Of a stretch of DNA of 64,000 bases, positions 1 to 10,574 are shown piece by piece. The stretch is from Chrysemys picta bellii (taxonomy: Eukaryota; Chordata; Testudines; Emydidae), in the NCBI RefSeq assembly GCF_011386835.1, contig NC_088791.1, positions 127,882,943-127,946,942 on the forward strand, given 5' to 3'. Made by a program: the position numbers and the translations under genes. The first letter of the stretch is position 1, and the number at the start of each line of letters is the position of its first letter. Below the pieces are notes generated by a model. It made no database searches, was not told the origin of the DNA, and was given only the letters and a program-made list of their open reading frames with translations.

Positions 1-699
1 AGATATTACCTCACCCACCTTGTATCTCTATTGTTCAGTTGTTAGTGGTCAAGCGGTATAAAATACTTTTTATATTTTTCAGATGAAAAGGGAACAGAAA
101 GTTCTTATAATTCAGGAGTTACGGTTTATGGTGTTAGTTTACATATTCATCTCTTAGCTTGGACAATAAAGAGAGACTAGTTAATTCTAGGTTTATTTCT
201 GGTCAGCTACACTTTCTAGTCCTCACTTCATTTTGGTTCTCTGACTAGCATAATTCTGCAACGTCTTGGTTATAAACATTTTGTTGTTGTTTAGTTGTTC
301 CATTGATTTTTTTATATATATAATCATGGAAACATTGATATTGATCTTAAATTATATTAAAATCTTATCACGAAACTTAAAAAATTTAAGCCATATCTGA
401 CCTGATGGTGTCCATTTAAAAATAAATCTATTGCCCAACCCGACCCCATCCTATATAATCAGCTTTATGCAGAATGTTCTTCAAATTAATTTACTGGACA
501 TGATAGGAGACTAACGGCTAAAATTATTTTTACTTCCAAACCAGAAGTTTTCTGTTTATATCTAAGCTAGTTTAGGTACATTCTTGAGGCTGAAACCCCA
601 AAGGGTCTTCTCAAATCAGTACACACAAGTTCATATATTGATTTCAACTGTTGAAGTAAAACAAACAAACAAACAAACTGGTTTTCTGCATAGAAAAGC
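1..699. other. Unassigned AT-rich non-coding sequence
   Basis: No gene, RNA or clear interspersed repeat is recognised. The stretch is AT-rich and every frame is closed at short intervals. It ends in a short tetranucleotide (AAAC) run at about 657-679, just before the first hAT-like repeat. Confidence 0.6.
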
Positions 700-962
700 C
701 AGGGCCAGCATTATGGGGTAGCAAGCAGGGCAATTGCCCAGGGCCGCACACCACGGGTGGGCACTGCAACGCTAAGTTGCTCAGGCTTCTACTTCAGCTC
801 CGGGTGGCATGGCTCTGGGCTCCAGGCTTCAGCCCCATGCGGTGGGACTTCAACTTTCTGTCCTGGACCCCAGCAAGTCTATCACTGGTCCTGCTTGGCG
901 GCTCCCCTGAAACCTGCTCTCAGTGCCCTAGGGGGTCCTGGACCCCTGGTTGAGAACCATTG
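700..962. mobile_element. hAT-type MITE, probably composite or diverged
   Basis: The left end begins CAGGGCCAGC and the right end reads GGTTGAGAACCATTG, both typical of hAT MITE termini. The interior is GC-rich and CpG-decayed, unlike its AT-rich flanks. The two 8-bp flanks (AGAAAAGC and TGATATAG) do not match and the termini belong to different-looking end types, so this may be a fusion of two copies. The 105-codon plus-strand frame at 757-1074 runs out of the element and is not coding. Confidence 0.65.
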
Positions 963-1549
963 TGATATAGCATGTAAATTCAGTAAAGCTGATAGAGATA
1001 CACTGAACTTGGTTGGTAAAGGCTTTGTTATAATACTCAGACTTCATTTAGTTTACTACATTTACAGAGAATGATGGACTGATTCCCTGCAAAAATGCAG
1101 GTTACTCCCATATAGGGGAATGGAAATTAGGTGAACCTTAGTTAGCAGTTTCCTACTCATTTCCCCCATCTGGGGCGGGATAGAGGAGTTGTACCTCTGT
1201 GGCAGAGATCTGAAATTCAGCTCCCTAAACCCGCAGAAGGATGAGCCATCCATGTCACACTGCTACCCAGCCCCTGTAGCCTCTTGATAGCATGGCTACT
1301 CTGGGAACCATACTGCAAAGGACTGTAATGAAGGATTTTGCTGTTTGATGCTCTGAAAGATTTCGCAACACCTTGAAGAGAAAAACAGAAAAGGGGTTTA
1401 AATATCCAAAAAATTTCACCTCTCCCCATTGATATAATTAAGGTGGTGACAGTAACAGGACACTTTGACTTGCATAAAACAGCAGTTAATTTTAAGATTA
1501 AGGCTTTAGATAAATAGTAATTAGTAATAGTTTAGAGTTAAAATTCCAG
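963..1549. other. Unassigned non-coding sequence
   Basis: AT-rich sequence with no recognised repeat, domain or RNA. Two short minus-strand frames here (1062-1253 and 1217-1429) resemble no known protein. Confidence 0.5.
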
Positions 1550-2207
1550 AATGGCAGACACAATAATCCTCTATGAAAGACACAGGGTTTAGGGTATGGA
1601 AAATTCCATCAACTAATAGGGAATGACTCAGCATATCTCCCAAGACCTGACAGGGAGGAGCTAAGACTAAAGATGATGTCATAGGGAAGAGCTCTACCTA
1701 AGATGGCATCAGGGGGAGGAGCTTTGCTATATAAAAATAGGATGATGCAATGGGGAGGAGCTAGACAGAAATAGCAATTATGCTAATACCTGGAACCTGA
1801 TTGACTGAGCCAGGCTAATTAGCTATGCTAATAAACTGACCCTAAGAGAGCAACCAGCATATAAGGCCGACAGCTAGCAGGCTGAAGTGTGGTGGTTGGG
1901 GTTTTATGGGTTGCGGAGCTGCATGGATGTTGTGGACACACAAGAGCTGAAGAACAGAAGATTCCAAGAAGTAGCTAGTTGCAGAGACAACAGTAGTATA
2001 ACCTTCTAGAGGGCAACAGCTTCTAAGGAAGCTACAAAGCAGTTACCTCCCCTAGTGCAGCAGCACTTGCAGATAACTGCTGTAACCTTAAAGGAGACAG
2101 CAGCAACTATCTTCCCCAGGCATGGACACCCTCATCTTTGACATTGACAGAGCAGAAGGCCCCTCAGACAAGTCAGAGGGATTCTGGGTGTGAGTGTAAG
2201 TCTGATT

Positions 2208-2243
<36 letters not shown>

Positions 2244-2330
2244 TGCGCGTCTCTTGTTAAGCAAGCTTGGGTGTGTTTGTTAATAAAGCTAGATGCCTGT
2301 TTTCGAGTGAGATCCACAACCCCCATCCTG
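1550..2330 (+). mobile_element. Putative LTR of an endogenous retrovirus-like element
   Basis: The block has LTR-like order: a tandem array of about 30-bp units each ending in a GGGAGGAGCT-like motif (about 1652, 1683, 1712 and 1752), a TATAAAAA box near 1730 and TATAAGG near 1859, then an AATAAA signal at 2282-2287 followed by a possible short U5. A poly-T/(TG)n tract at about 2208-2246 sits between TATA and poly(A) signal. I could not fix exact TG...CA ends or a target duplication, so limits are approximate and the retroviral identity is inferred. Confidence 0.45.
2208..2248. repeat. poly-T followed by (TG)n microsatellite
   Basis: A run of T is followed by about 13 TG units that end in CGCG. 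It lies inside the putative LTR, so its length is likely to vary between individuals. Confidence 0.95.
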
Positions 2331-3182
2331 TGACCGGCCGATCACCGCTCACAGGATGTTAGTGTTAAGTAAATATTTGTATTGTAAATATTTGTACTAA
2401 ATCTGTAACATTGTAATGGTCCCTCATACATGTGTAAAGGTCAGGCATACTACATTATATTAAGTATGGTCCCGGATTAAAACTAAGGCCTTTGCGTATG
2501 TCGGGTCTCTATATGCCTATTACATTGTAACTGCTATATGGTCTGTATATATCCTGTGTATTATGTGTCTTATTTTGTTGCGCTGCTTTGTTATATGATT
2601 TTTAAAGGTCATTCTATTGTGTTTTACTATGCGCTATGTATTTTTTCTTCTTTTTGTGCTTTATTACATATATTGTAACTACTTATTTCTTTTAAATACA
2701 TATGATTTTGTTTTCGAAGAATTACTGCTTGTGGTGTCCATCCTTAAGCAGAAGGCTGTATCAGTGTCCTTCCAAGGGTTAGCAGGATTAGCCTGCTCTG
2801 GGGAATCCTCTGTGAGTCAGAGATAAGCCCCCTGATAATACCCTGGCAATTCCTATAGGGCAAGCTAATCCCTTTCTACCCATTTGGATGGAGCAAGGTA
2901 TAGTGCCCCATGCGAATTTGAGAGCTCTCAAATTGGTGTCCCAAAACCATTGTTGGAGTGCCTTTTGGTCCAAATTCTGGGGTAACACCCCAACCCTGTA
3001 GCCCAGATCCACCACAAACACACACACATCCTGGGTCAGAGGGGTTTCCCCCATACCTAGGAGAAGGTACCTACACAAGTTACCACAGACCCAGTCTGTA
3101 GTAGCGAGCTCTGAAGTGCCCTGAGAGTTTGGCTAAGGGAGACTATGGTAGAATATTGCTGGCATGGTCCTAGTTACCAGTG
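2331..3182. other. Unassigned sequence downstream of the LTR-like block
   Basis: An AT-rich first half (2350-2720) is followed by a more mixed half with no recognised domain. It could be degraded internal sequence of the same retroviral element, but I see no primer-binding site or gag/pol motif. The hAT MITE at 3191 marks its right limit. Confidence 0.4.
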
Positions 3183-3190
3183 CTTCTGGA

Positions 3191-3607
3191 CAGGGCCATC
3201 CCTAGGGGTTGTGCGGGGCCTGGGGCGAAAGTGATGTCAATTCCCGGACCGACCACGCCGGGGGCGGGAAGGGGAGGCTGGGAGAGGCGGTACCTCTCCA
3301 AACAACCAGGCGTAGTCCCCCCCACACTCCGCCCCCCCGAGGGCCCCGCTTCGGTGGTGCTGCTGGGCTCCAGGGCGCTGGGGTCACGCTGCCCACATTC
3401 CCGGGACTGGAAAAGCTGCAGAGCCGCCGTGCGCTCTCCCTCCGGGTGCGCTCTCCCTCAGGTTGAAGGGGCTGGGCTGGGGGGTAGCCTAAGCCTCCCC
3501 CAGCCAGCGGTTCACCTGTTGCCCATGCGGCACCAGCCTGCGGGGCCCCCCAAAGCGCAGGGCCTGAAGCCGTCACCCCGATTCGCCCTTCCCTAGGGAT
3601 GGCTTTG
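3191..3607. mobile_element. hAT MITE with 8-bp target duplication
   Basis: Termini are inverted repeats: CAGGGCCATCCCTAGGG on the left against CCCTAGGGATGGCTTTG on the right. Flanks CTTCTGGA (3183-3190) and CTTCTGGT (3608-3615) match at 7 of 8 positions, the 8-bp duplication expected for hAT transposition. The interior is strongly GC-rich and non-autonomous; open frames on both strands inside it (for example 3180-3596) are a by-product of composition. Confidence 0.9.
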
Positions 3608-3615
3608 CTTCTGGT

Positions 3616-4766
3616 CCACAGGTTTTGGACAATCCTGGCACTTTCCTTAGCTCACACCTGTGGGTTTCAGCTTGTGGAAACGGAGAGAAGCATAGGGTTT
3701 CATAAGCCAGTGTGTAGACTTACCAGCTGAGGAAAGAAACTTTAAAATGCCAGTTACAGGTCATGTCACATCCCTTTTCTCAGGGCTTACTTTATTTCCA
3801 AGAATAAGACTTAAAATCAGAACAAATCAATTCAAGCTACTGGATAATAACAATCCAAGCTTCAGCTGGCTAGGAGGCGAGAGAATACATCCCTCCCCTA
3901 TGGGAACCTAGTTTGCAGCTGCTTCCTCTTTCCTTGTATAACTCTGCTTAGATTCAACATATAACGGGCAGGAACATGGTAACCGCTTATATCCTGGAGC
4001 ACCTTTACCTCTTGTCACAGGCCTGGGTGAGCCACAGGAATACCCGTCTACATTTATCCGATCTAGCCACTGGCTGGCACTGCTGTTCCATGCAATTGTT
4101 GATGAGGAATTATTATCTAGCTCTAAGAAAACAAAAACACTCAAAAATGTTTCTTGAAAATATAGAGATGAAAATTAAAGAAAAAAAAGACAGCTATGGG
4201 TTAAAATAAGGAAAGTGGAAATAAGAAGGACAAAACAGGCTAGCATCTTATACCTGATCTTTCCTATGACTAGTGTTTAATCTTTGGAGGTATAGTGTAT
4301 TCTTTTGGTGCAACCAGATAACCCCAACGGACATTAATTCCTGTGCTCTTTTCGCATGTAGTAATCCCATCGATTTCAGTGACAGTTCTACCAGCAAAAG
4401 AAACACCTGATGTTATGTATATCTGCATTAAGAAGAAAATAATTCTCAGTAAGTCTAGATTAATGGCCTCTGTCAGCTAACTTGTATGTTAATGAGTGCT
4501 TAATGCTATGCGTGAATGTTAGATATGTGTAATGTGTAAGTATTTAATGCCTATGCATGTTTATTAGATATGTATAATTACATACTATCTATGCTTAATT
4601 GCATATGTGTATAGTACCTGTGTTCCCACTCTTCATCTTCTACTTGATGCCTCTGTGCTATTTGTCAGGCTGCTCCCTATGCTTGTGCAGCTAGCTACCT
4701 CATTTTCTGCCTTCACATCTCTCCTTAAAGCTCACTCCTTTCAGCTAGCATGGGCTGCCAACCTCC
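3616..4766. other. Unassigned non-coding sequence
   Basis: No recognised repeat or gene. Composition is AT-rich with several TATGTATA-like runs near 4500-4610. Confidence 0.5.
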
Positions 4767-4774
4767 ACTCCAGG

Positions 4775-5007
4775 CAGGGCCAGCGCTTCCACTAGGTGAC
4801 CCTAGGCGGTTGCCTAGGGCTGCAGGATTTGGGGGGTGGCATTTTGCTGTCCTCGGCGGCAATTCGGCTGCGGGGGTCTTTCTGTTCTGCGTCTTCGGGG
4901 CGCTTTGGCAGTGGGTCCTTCACTCGCTCCGGAAGGACCCCCACTGCCGAATGCTCTGAGGAGGAGCGCTGCCGCCTAGGGCGGCAAAAACCCTGGCGCC
5001 GCTCCTG
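4775..5007. mobile_element. hAT MITE (CAGGGCCAGCGC end type), copy 1
   Basis: The left terminus CAGGGCCAGCGC and right terminus GGCGCCGCTCCTG are imperfect inverted repeats. Flanks ACTCCAGG (4767-4774) and ATTCTAGG (5008-5015) match at 6 of 8 positions, with both differences C/T changes as expected from decay. The body is closely similar to the copy at 52214-52491, including the GCCTAGGG and ATTCGGC segments. Confidence 0.88.
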
Positions 5008-5015
5008 ATTCTAGG

Positions 5016-5712
5016 GCCATCTTCTTCCAGACCTGGTTTCAGCAAAAGGGTGTCAAACCCATTTGCTGGAGAAGACTGAATTCCACTTTTCGTTATGGGC
5101 CACAGGCTGAGGTAAAAATTTAGGATGACACACACCCCACAGTACACAGCAGGATGCCCACTGATGTCAATGGAAGGTTTGCACAAAGATCAAGGGTGGA
5201 ATCTGGCTTTTATATAGCACCTATCACTCAGTAGGAAAATATGTCCCCTCTTGGGCCACCTTTCTATCTGCCCTCTGTTTCTCTTCCTTCCCCATCTTCC
5301 TATTTCTCTCCCTATTCCCTGTCTTTACACCTCTTCTGTTTTTATCCCTCTGCATTCTCTTCCCTGCAGCAATTGCCATCTTCCACTTCCCTTTTACCCC
5401 TCACCCCATTCCATCCGCTAAAATAATCAACAGTGAAATAGTTAATGTTGACGTAAAAGTGTCATCATTTTAGTTGACATGCCAATGAGATTAACAGAAG
5501 ACAGAGAAGTTCACAGCTCTCCTAGCCTTTACTTCAGGTTCTCTGTAGACTCAGAAAGGCAGCATTGAATTGGTTTACCCTTAGTTCCCATTTGGAAAGT
5601 TTTGTTCACAAATATAAGGGCTAAAAATGTATTTAAAAACAAAAATAAAAGCTGAGATGTCGTTCAGGCCACATAAATATATGGGAGGGGAGGGAGGCAA
5701 ATGCTTGACACC
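5016..5712. other. Unassigned sequence with a polypyrimidine tract
   Basis: From about 5241 to 5415 the plus strand is almost pure C/T with scattered purines, ending in a TTCCCTGCAG-like segment. No exon can be shown next to it. The remainder is ordinary AT-rich DNA. Confidence 0.55.
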
Positions 5713-5720
5713 TCTGCACT

Positions 5721-6096
5721 CAGGGCCGGCTCCAGGCACCGGCATTCCAAGCAGGTGCTTGGGGCGGCAATCTGCAAGGGGTGGCAGTCCATGTGTTTTT
5801 GCCGCCCCAAGCAGCACACCGAATTGCCACCGCGGACAGTGGGGGCAGTCCGTGTGCCGTTACGGCGGCACACGCGTTTCCGCGGCGGCGGCAATTTGGC
5901 GGCAGCTTCTATGTTCACCTGCCTGCGGCGGCAATTCGGTGGCTTCTGTCTTCCGGCTGAAGACAGAAGTTGCCGCCGAAGTGCCGCCACTGTGGAAATG
6001 CGTGTGCCGCCCTAACGGCACATGGACTGCCCCTGCCGTCCGGGGCAGCAATTCGGCGTGCTGCTTGGGGTGGCAAAAACAGTAGAGCCGGCCCTG
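5721..6096. mobile_element. hAT MITE with perfect 8-bp target duplication
   Basis: Termini CAGGGCCGGCTC and GAGCCGGCCCTG are perfect inverted repeats. The flanks are an exact duplication, TCTGCACT at 5713-5720 and 6097-6104. The interior is GC-rich with repeated GGCGGCAATT-type segments in both orientations, so several overlapping open frames occur on both strands; none is a gene. Confidence 0.96.
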
Positions 6097-6104
6097 TCTG
6101 CACT

Positions 6105-6689
6105 AAAGCATGTGAAGAGTCCTACTTGAGTTAAGAAGACCCTTCATATCCTTCAAGTTAAATGTATGCTTACGTGGATTGGGGCCTAGCCTTGTCCATA
6201 TGTCCTCTCTTCTCTTCTCCAGTTTTGCTTGCCATCATTGGCGGTGTGTGTCTAATATAGGCTGTGGGTACTTCAGGCCTTGTTTTCCTCTGCATCTGTA
6301 TGTGAATGGCATCCCTGAACCTTCCTCCACCTCCACGCATTATGCAGCAGCTGATTGTCCTGCACATGTTGTGAAGTGCATTGCATGATACATAGATGCT
6401 GGAGCCTTTAAAGTTATGCATATATATCATTGGAATCATGTACATATTTGAGGGCTAACGGATGACTCTGCTCTTAGCTGTTGTCCTGGTAGTATTCTTC
6501 TATCCTTCATAAAAGCATGGCAGGGTATAAAAGTATGTCTTCCTGGTGGAGGAGTTCTGAAATGGGATGGAGATTGACTAACTGGAGAATTTTAGCCTCT
6601 CCACAATACTTACTTGGGTTTCACACAGCACCATTTGAACCAGATGTCTCTGGATCTCATTTATTGAAGTGAATTGCTCTATACTGAGA
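6105..6689. other. Unassigned non-coding sequence
   Basis: Nothing recognised. Short frames on both strands at 6170-6445 show no similarity I can name. Confidence 0.5.
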
Positions 6690-7022
6690 AAAAGGATGGT
6701 CCAGTGATTAGGGCACTAGCCTGAGACTTGAGAGACCTCCGTTCAAATCCCTGCTCTGCCACAAACTTCCTTTGTGACCTTGAGCAGTTCACTGAGATCC
6801 AGATCCACAAAGGTATGTAGGCTCCTGATTTCTATTGAAATCAATTAAGAGCTTACATACCTTTGTGGATCTGGGCTATAGCCTCTCTGTGCCTCAGTTT
6901 CCCATCTGTAAAATGGGGATAATGATACTACTTTAACTCACAAAGGTATTAAATATATTAACAATTGTGAAGCACTTTGAGATCTACTGATGAAAAGCAC
7001 TGTATAAGACCTAGATGTTGTT
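6690..7022 (+). mobile_element. tRNA-headed CORE/MIR-like SINE, interrupted
   Basis: The head (GGTCCAGTGATTAGGGC with a B-box-like GTTCAAATCCC) is tRNA-derived and is followed by the MIR-like segment CTCTGCCACAAACTTCC, then CCTCAGTTTCCC and TGTAAAATGGGGATAATG. This order is typical of amniote MIR/CORE-SINE-type retroposons. The body is split between TTCACTGA and TATAGCCTCTCTG by the palindromic MITE at about 6797-6876, which is therefore younger. Confidence 0.8.
6797..6876. mobile_element. Palindromic MITE nested in the SINE
   Basis: The left arm CAGATCCACAAAGGTATGTA and the right arm TACATACCTTTGTGGATCTG are near-perfect reverse complements around a short centre with a CTATTGAAATCAAT core. 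No coding capacity. Its position inside a continuous SINE body shows it inserted later. Confidence 0.8.
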
Positions 7023-7659
7023 ACTGTAATGGCTAACACTTCTGTCCCTCCTCATATAGAAGAAATATGTAATCGTCTTGTAACTGGAGCGTTTATACAA
7101 CTTCTAGTTAATCAGAGATCCAAAGACAGGCCAGAGGGGTCACCTAATTTTGTGATACTTCAAAGAGAACTTTCATTCCATAATTCAATAAATATATTAC
7201 AATGATGTAAATATACTAGGCCAAATTCTGCTGTCTGATACCTTGGAATTACCCCAGTGTAACTGCTGAATGCAGTGCATTACACTGAGTTTAATGGCAT
7301 TTACACCAGAATGAAGATAAAATCAAATTTGTCCAGTATTTTCAGCTGGAATAGCATAAACTTGTACTAATGGTTTTCATTTCATTTAAAGTGTAACCTC
7401 TTTTTTATTTTTTAGGAAATTCTATGGTTTTCAAAATCAACAGTTACACTGAAGCACCATTTTTACAATCAAATTCAGAATTCAGAAGTTTATTCTGATA
7501 AAAATGAAGCGCTCCTTTTATTTTTTTCTAATTCCTATCTTGGAGACTTCCTGGTGTCTTTGTTTGCCAGTGGATGATGGGCTCTTTCAGTTATTTACGC
7601 CTTTAGATCCAGGGTACAAACAGGCTGTATTATCATTAAATTATACAGTCCTCTTAAAA
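7023..7659. other. Unassigned non-coding sequence
   Basis: AT-rich, with no recognised feature. It borders the 3' end of the RTE LINE, whose exact end I cannot fix because no target duplication is evident. Confidence 0.5.
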
Positions 7660-7677
7660 ACCTGGATCGATCAGTCT

Positions 7678-8078
7678 TCAGCTGTCGTTAAGACTGCGCC
7701 GATCACAACACATCCGCCATTCTTCTCGCATTCTTGCCTTTCTTCTCCACGTTCGTCCTAAATGTTTAACAATGTCCTCTTCCCATCTTCTTGGAGGCCC
7801 ACCAGGTTGTCTTTTCTGTTCTCGCGGGTACCACTCAGTAATGATTGCAGTCCACCTATTGTCTGTGAACCGTGCTACGTGGCTCACTTATTATATCTGC
7901 TTTCCATGAGAATATCTTTCACACCGCTGCGTTCTCTAATCATTTCATTTGGGATACGATCCAGAAGGGAAATTCCCAACATAGCTCGTTCCATTGCCCT
8001 TTCAGCTACTGACAACCGCTGTTCTTCTTTCTTCGTCAGTGCCCAGGTTTCACTGCCATACAGCATGGCTGGCAGCAC
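7678..8078 (-). pseudogene. RTE LINE polyprotein, C-terminal remnant
   Basis: Two overlapping minus-strand frames carry the C-terminal region found in many RTE-clade elements. The first (8078-7884) has LYGSETWALTKKEEQRL and an AMLGIS motif. The second (7887-7678) continues with HVARFTDNRW, TEWYPRE and GGPPRRWEEDI. The break between them is a frameshift or small deletion near 7885. The function of this tail is not established; it follows the reverse transcriptase in the family. It lies directly upstream of the element's 3' end. Confidence 0.82.
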
Positions 8079-8264
8079 TGTTGAATTGAAGATATTTGTA
8101 CGTGTGGTCTTGTCGATTTTTCTTTTGAGGACGTCCTTGATGGAATTAAATGCACACTGTCCTGCCCGAATCCTTCTCGAGAGTTATCCATTCATGTCTT
8201 GGTGCATATTAACTTCTTGGCCCAAATATACATACTGTTCCATTTCTTCTCCTGTTACCGTTAT

Positions 8265-9242
8265 TCAGGCTTTTCTTAAGACATCTGATCGCATGTATTT
8301 CGTTTTGCAACGGTTCATTTTCAGACCAACCTGACTGCTTTTCTTGTCGCGTCTTCGTAGCATGCTCTGCAGTTGGTTGGTGCTTTTGGCAATTAGTACG
8401 ATGTCGTCCGCGAAGCTGAGATGAGATAATTGTTCTCCATTTATATTAACACCACTCATCCAATTGATCTTGTTTGTAACCATTTCAAGGCAGGCGGTAA
8501 ATAGTTTTGGTGAAATCGTATCTCCTTGCTTTATGCCTTTCTCGATTGGGATGCAGAGGGGAGTTTCAAGGAGAGTAATGTCTGTTGTATATCCAGTATT
8601 CGCTTCCTGTAACAAACTGATGTACTGCATATTAATGCCCTGCTCTGCGAGCACCTTTAATATTGCATTGAACTCGACGCTATCTACGGCCTTTTCAGTC
8701 TACGGAAGCAATGCACAGTGGGAGTTTGTATTCCCTCACTCTTTCTAGAAGCTGGCTAAGGGTAAATATATGGTCGATCATGCTGAAATTTCTTCGAAAT
8801 CCTGCCTGCTCTCTCGGCTGTTGTTCATCCAGACTCTGCGAGAGTCGGGTTCATTATCACCTTTGTAAAGAGTTTATAGATATGAGAGAGCAGGCATATA
8901 GGGCGATAGTTCTTAAGATTTTCTTGATCCCCCTTTTTGTACAGCAAGTTGGTATTTGACTCCTTCCAGCTTGATGGTATTTTCCTCTTCGAGATATCGA
9001 CTGAATCTTAAAGCGAGGGCATTCCAAAGTTTTTCGCCTCCTGCAGAAATCATTTCTGATGTTATTCCATCTTTGCCTGGAGCTTTTCCCTTCTTCATCT
9101 GGTGTAGTGCACTTTGGACTTCGCTGACGATTACTGGGGGGACACGTTCTTCTGACTCTTGGAATGTTGGGAGAGGGACATTGATTCTTGAACAGCTCTG
9201 TATAGAAGTCCTTGCAGACCTCCCCCATCCATGCTCTGTCAA
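8265..9242 (-). pseudogene. RTE LINE reverse-transcriptase domain, frameshifted
   Basis: The minus-strand frame 9242-8913 carries the RT entry motif KKGKAPGKDGI (about residues 51-60) and then SEMISAGG. A shift in frame leads to RTIALYACSLI. The frame 8654-8265 carries GIKQGDTISPKLF (motif B region) and the catalytic FADD box at 8403-8414, followed by IVLIAKS. The catalytic aspartates of the FADD box are intact, but the domain is split over at least two frames. In a working element this enzyme copies LINE RNA at the nicked target. Confidence 0.88.
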
Positions 9243-9279
9243 TTACTGTCTCTCCATCCTTGTTCTTCAATGCTGTTAT

Positions 9280-9470
9280 GGGGATAGCTCAGTGGTTTGA
9301 GCATTGGCCCACTAAACCCAGGGTTGTGAGTTCAATCCTTGAGGGGGCCACTTAGGGATCTGGGGCAAAATTGGTACTTGGTCCTGCTAGTGAAGGCAGG
9401 GGACTGGACTCAATGACCTTTCAAGGTCCCTTCCAGTTCTAGGAGATAGGATATCTTTATTTATTATAGG
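9280..9470 (+). mobile_element. Tortoise Pol III/Cry-type tRNA SINE inserted in the RTE LINE
   Basis: The copy starts GGGGATAGCTCAGTGG, which includes an A box, and has a B-box-like GAGTTCAATCC. A body with GGGGCCACTTAGGGATCTGG leads to a CR1-like tail (GACCTTTCAAGGTCCC, then CTAGGAGATAGGATATC). TGTTAT flanks it at 9274-9279 and 9472-9477, a short target duplication. This is a tRNA-derived retroposon, not a tRNA gene. It interrupts the RTE and is younger than it. Confidence 0.93.
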
Positions 9471-9810
9471 TTGTTATCCGAGCTCCTTTTCATATTTCTC
9501 CGCTTCTCTAACAAGCTTTTTGTTTAGTTCGAGATTCTTCCCTTTGCCTTCTTCATCTTTTCAATTTCAGCTGCTTTTATGCAACATCTCAGCTTGTCAG
9601 CAAAGATACTATAGTCCTCATTACACTTTTCCATCTGGCTCCAGTCAAACCCAGAAATCGCTTTCTTCAGCTTTGCTTCATCGAATGTCGTAGGCGCTGT
9701 TTCCTGTTTGCCATCTGTAAAGCTTTCTTTTCCACTACTTCATCAAAAATCAACTTCGCTCTAAGCAGGCGATGGTCACTGCCAGTGTTGAAGGGCTGCA
9801 CCACAGAGAC

Positions 9811-9850
9811 ATGCGCCTTTTATTGACTAAATGCGCCTTTTATTGACTAA
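9811..9850. repeat. Perfect 20-bp tandem duplication inside the RTE LINE
   Basis: The 20 bases at 9811-9830 (ATGCGCCT...GACTAA) are repeated exactly at 9831-9850. Twenty is not a multiple of three, so the duplication also shifts the LINE reading frame. Confidence 0.97.
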
Positions 9851-10015
9851 AATATAATCAATTTCATTCTTACTCTTCATGTTTGGCGCAATCCACGTCC
9901 ACCTTTTTGCAATCTTCTTTTTGTACCAGGTGTTTGCCATGTACAGTTCTTTTGTTTCTGCCACCGTTACCAGCCTTTTCTCCTCTTTCATTTCTTTTGC
10001 CGCTGCCGTATCTCC

Positions 10016-10574
10016 CTATGAACTTTTCGCCAGCTTTCCCTCACCCGACCTTAGCGTTGAAATCTCCCATTGTAACAGTGTAAGTGGACTTTTGCGCGAG
10101 GGCTCTTTCAAGCTCTTGGTAGAATTCTTCCACTTCTTCGTCCTCACTTGCACTTGTGGGAGCGTAGGCCTGGATGAACTTGAGGATAGCCATCTGACGA
10201 TGCAGCACACCAGTATGTTATGATATTAGCTGGCATGATATGACTTTCGAAACCCAATCCTTACTGACGATAAATCAGACTCCTCCAACGTTTCTAGCGC
10301 CATCTCCCTTTCCGAGCCTCACAGCTCTTCCATCCTTCCAGTTGACTTCCAACTCCTTCTTTCATCAGATTTCACAGATACTGAGGATATCGCATCTTAT
10401 CTTTTTCTTCTCCTCCATCAGATGGTTTAACGTTTCCTCCCTCGCCAGTGACCTACAATTGTAAGTACACACAGCGAGGGCTGTCCTTTTCCATGTTGGC
10501 CTAGCACCTGACATTTTTAGCAACCTCTCATTGCTCAATTTCCACTCCACCACCGAAGAATGCTTTGATGACAC
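10016..10574 (-). pseudogene. RTE LINE EEP/APE endonuclease domain remnant
   Basis: The minus-strand frame 10574-10365 contains TYNCRSLAREETLNHL and DILSICE, the first strand and active-site region of EEP endonucleases (compare TYN and the QET box). In another frame downstream the hallmark AYAPTS (about 10169-10151) and GDFNAK (10068-10051) occur, the latter including the catalytic Asp/Asn pair. The domain would nick target DNA to prime reverse transcription. It is split between frames and is not functional. Confidence 0.85.

Noticed and set aside
61..130. Possible splice acceptor (TTTTTATATTTTTCAG) with an exon
   Set aside because: The sequence after the AG has no sustained open frame or recognisable protein; pyrimidine-AG runs are common by chance.
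3180..3596. 138-codon plus-strand frame and an overlapping minus-strand frame
   Set aside because: Both lie almost wholly inside a GC-rich hAT MITE with target duplications.
5241..5415. Polypyrimidine tract as a splice acceptor before an exon
   Set aside because: The tract is far longer than a normal acceptor and no coding sequence follows the candidate AG.
7762..8334. 190-codon plus-strand frame
   Set aside because: It is the antisense of the RTE LINE coding region; the minus strand carries the recognisable motifs.
9280..9352. tRNA gene
   Set aside because: A- and B-box-like motifs are those of a tRNA-derived SINE; no cloverleaf with proper acceptor stem, and a SINE body follows.
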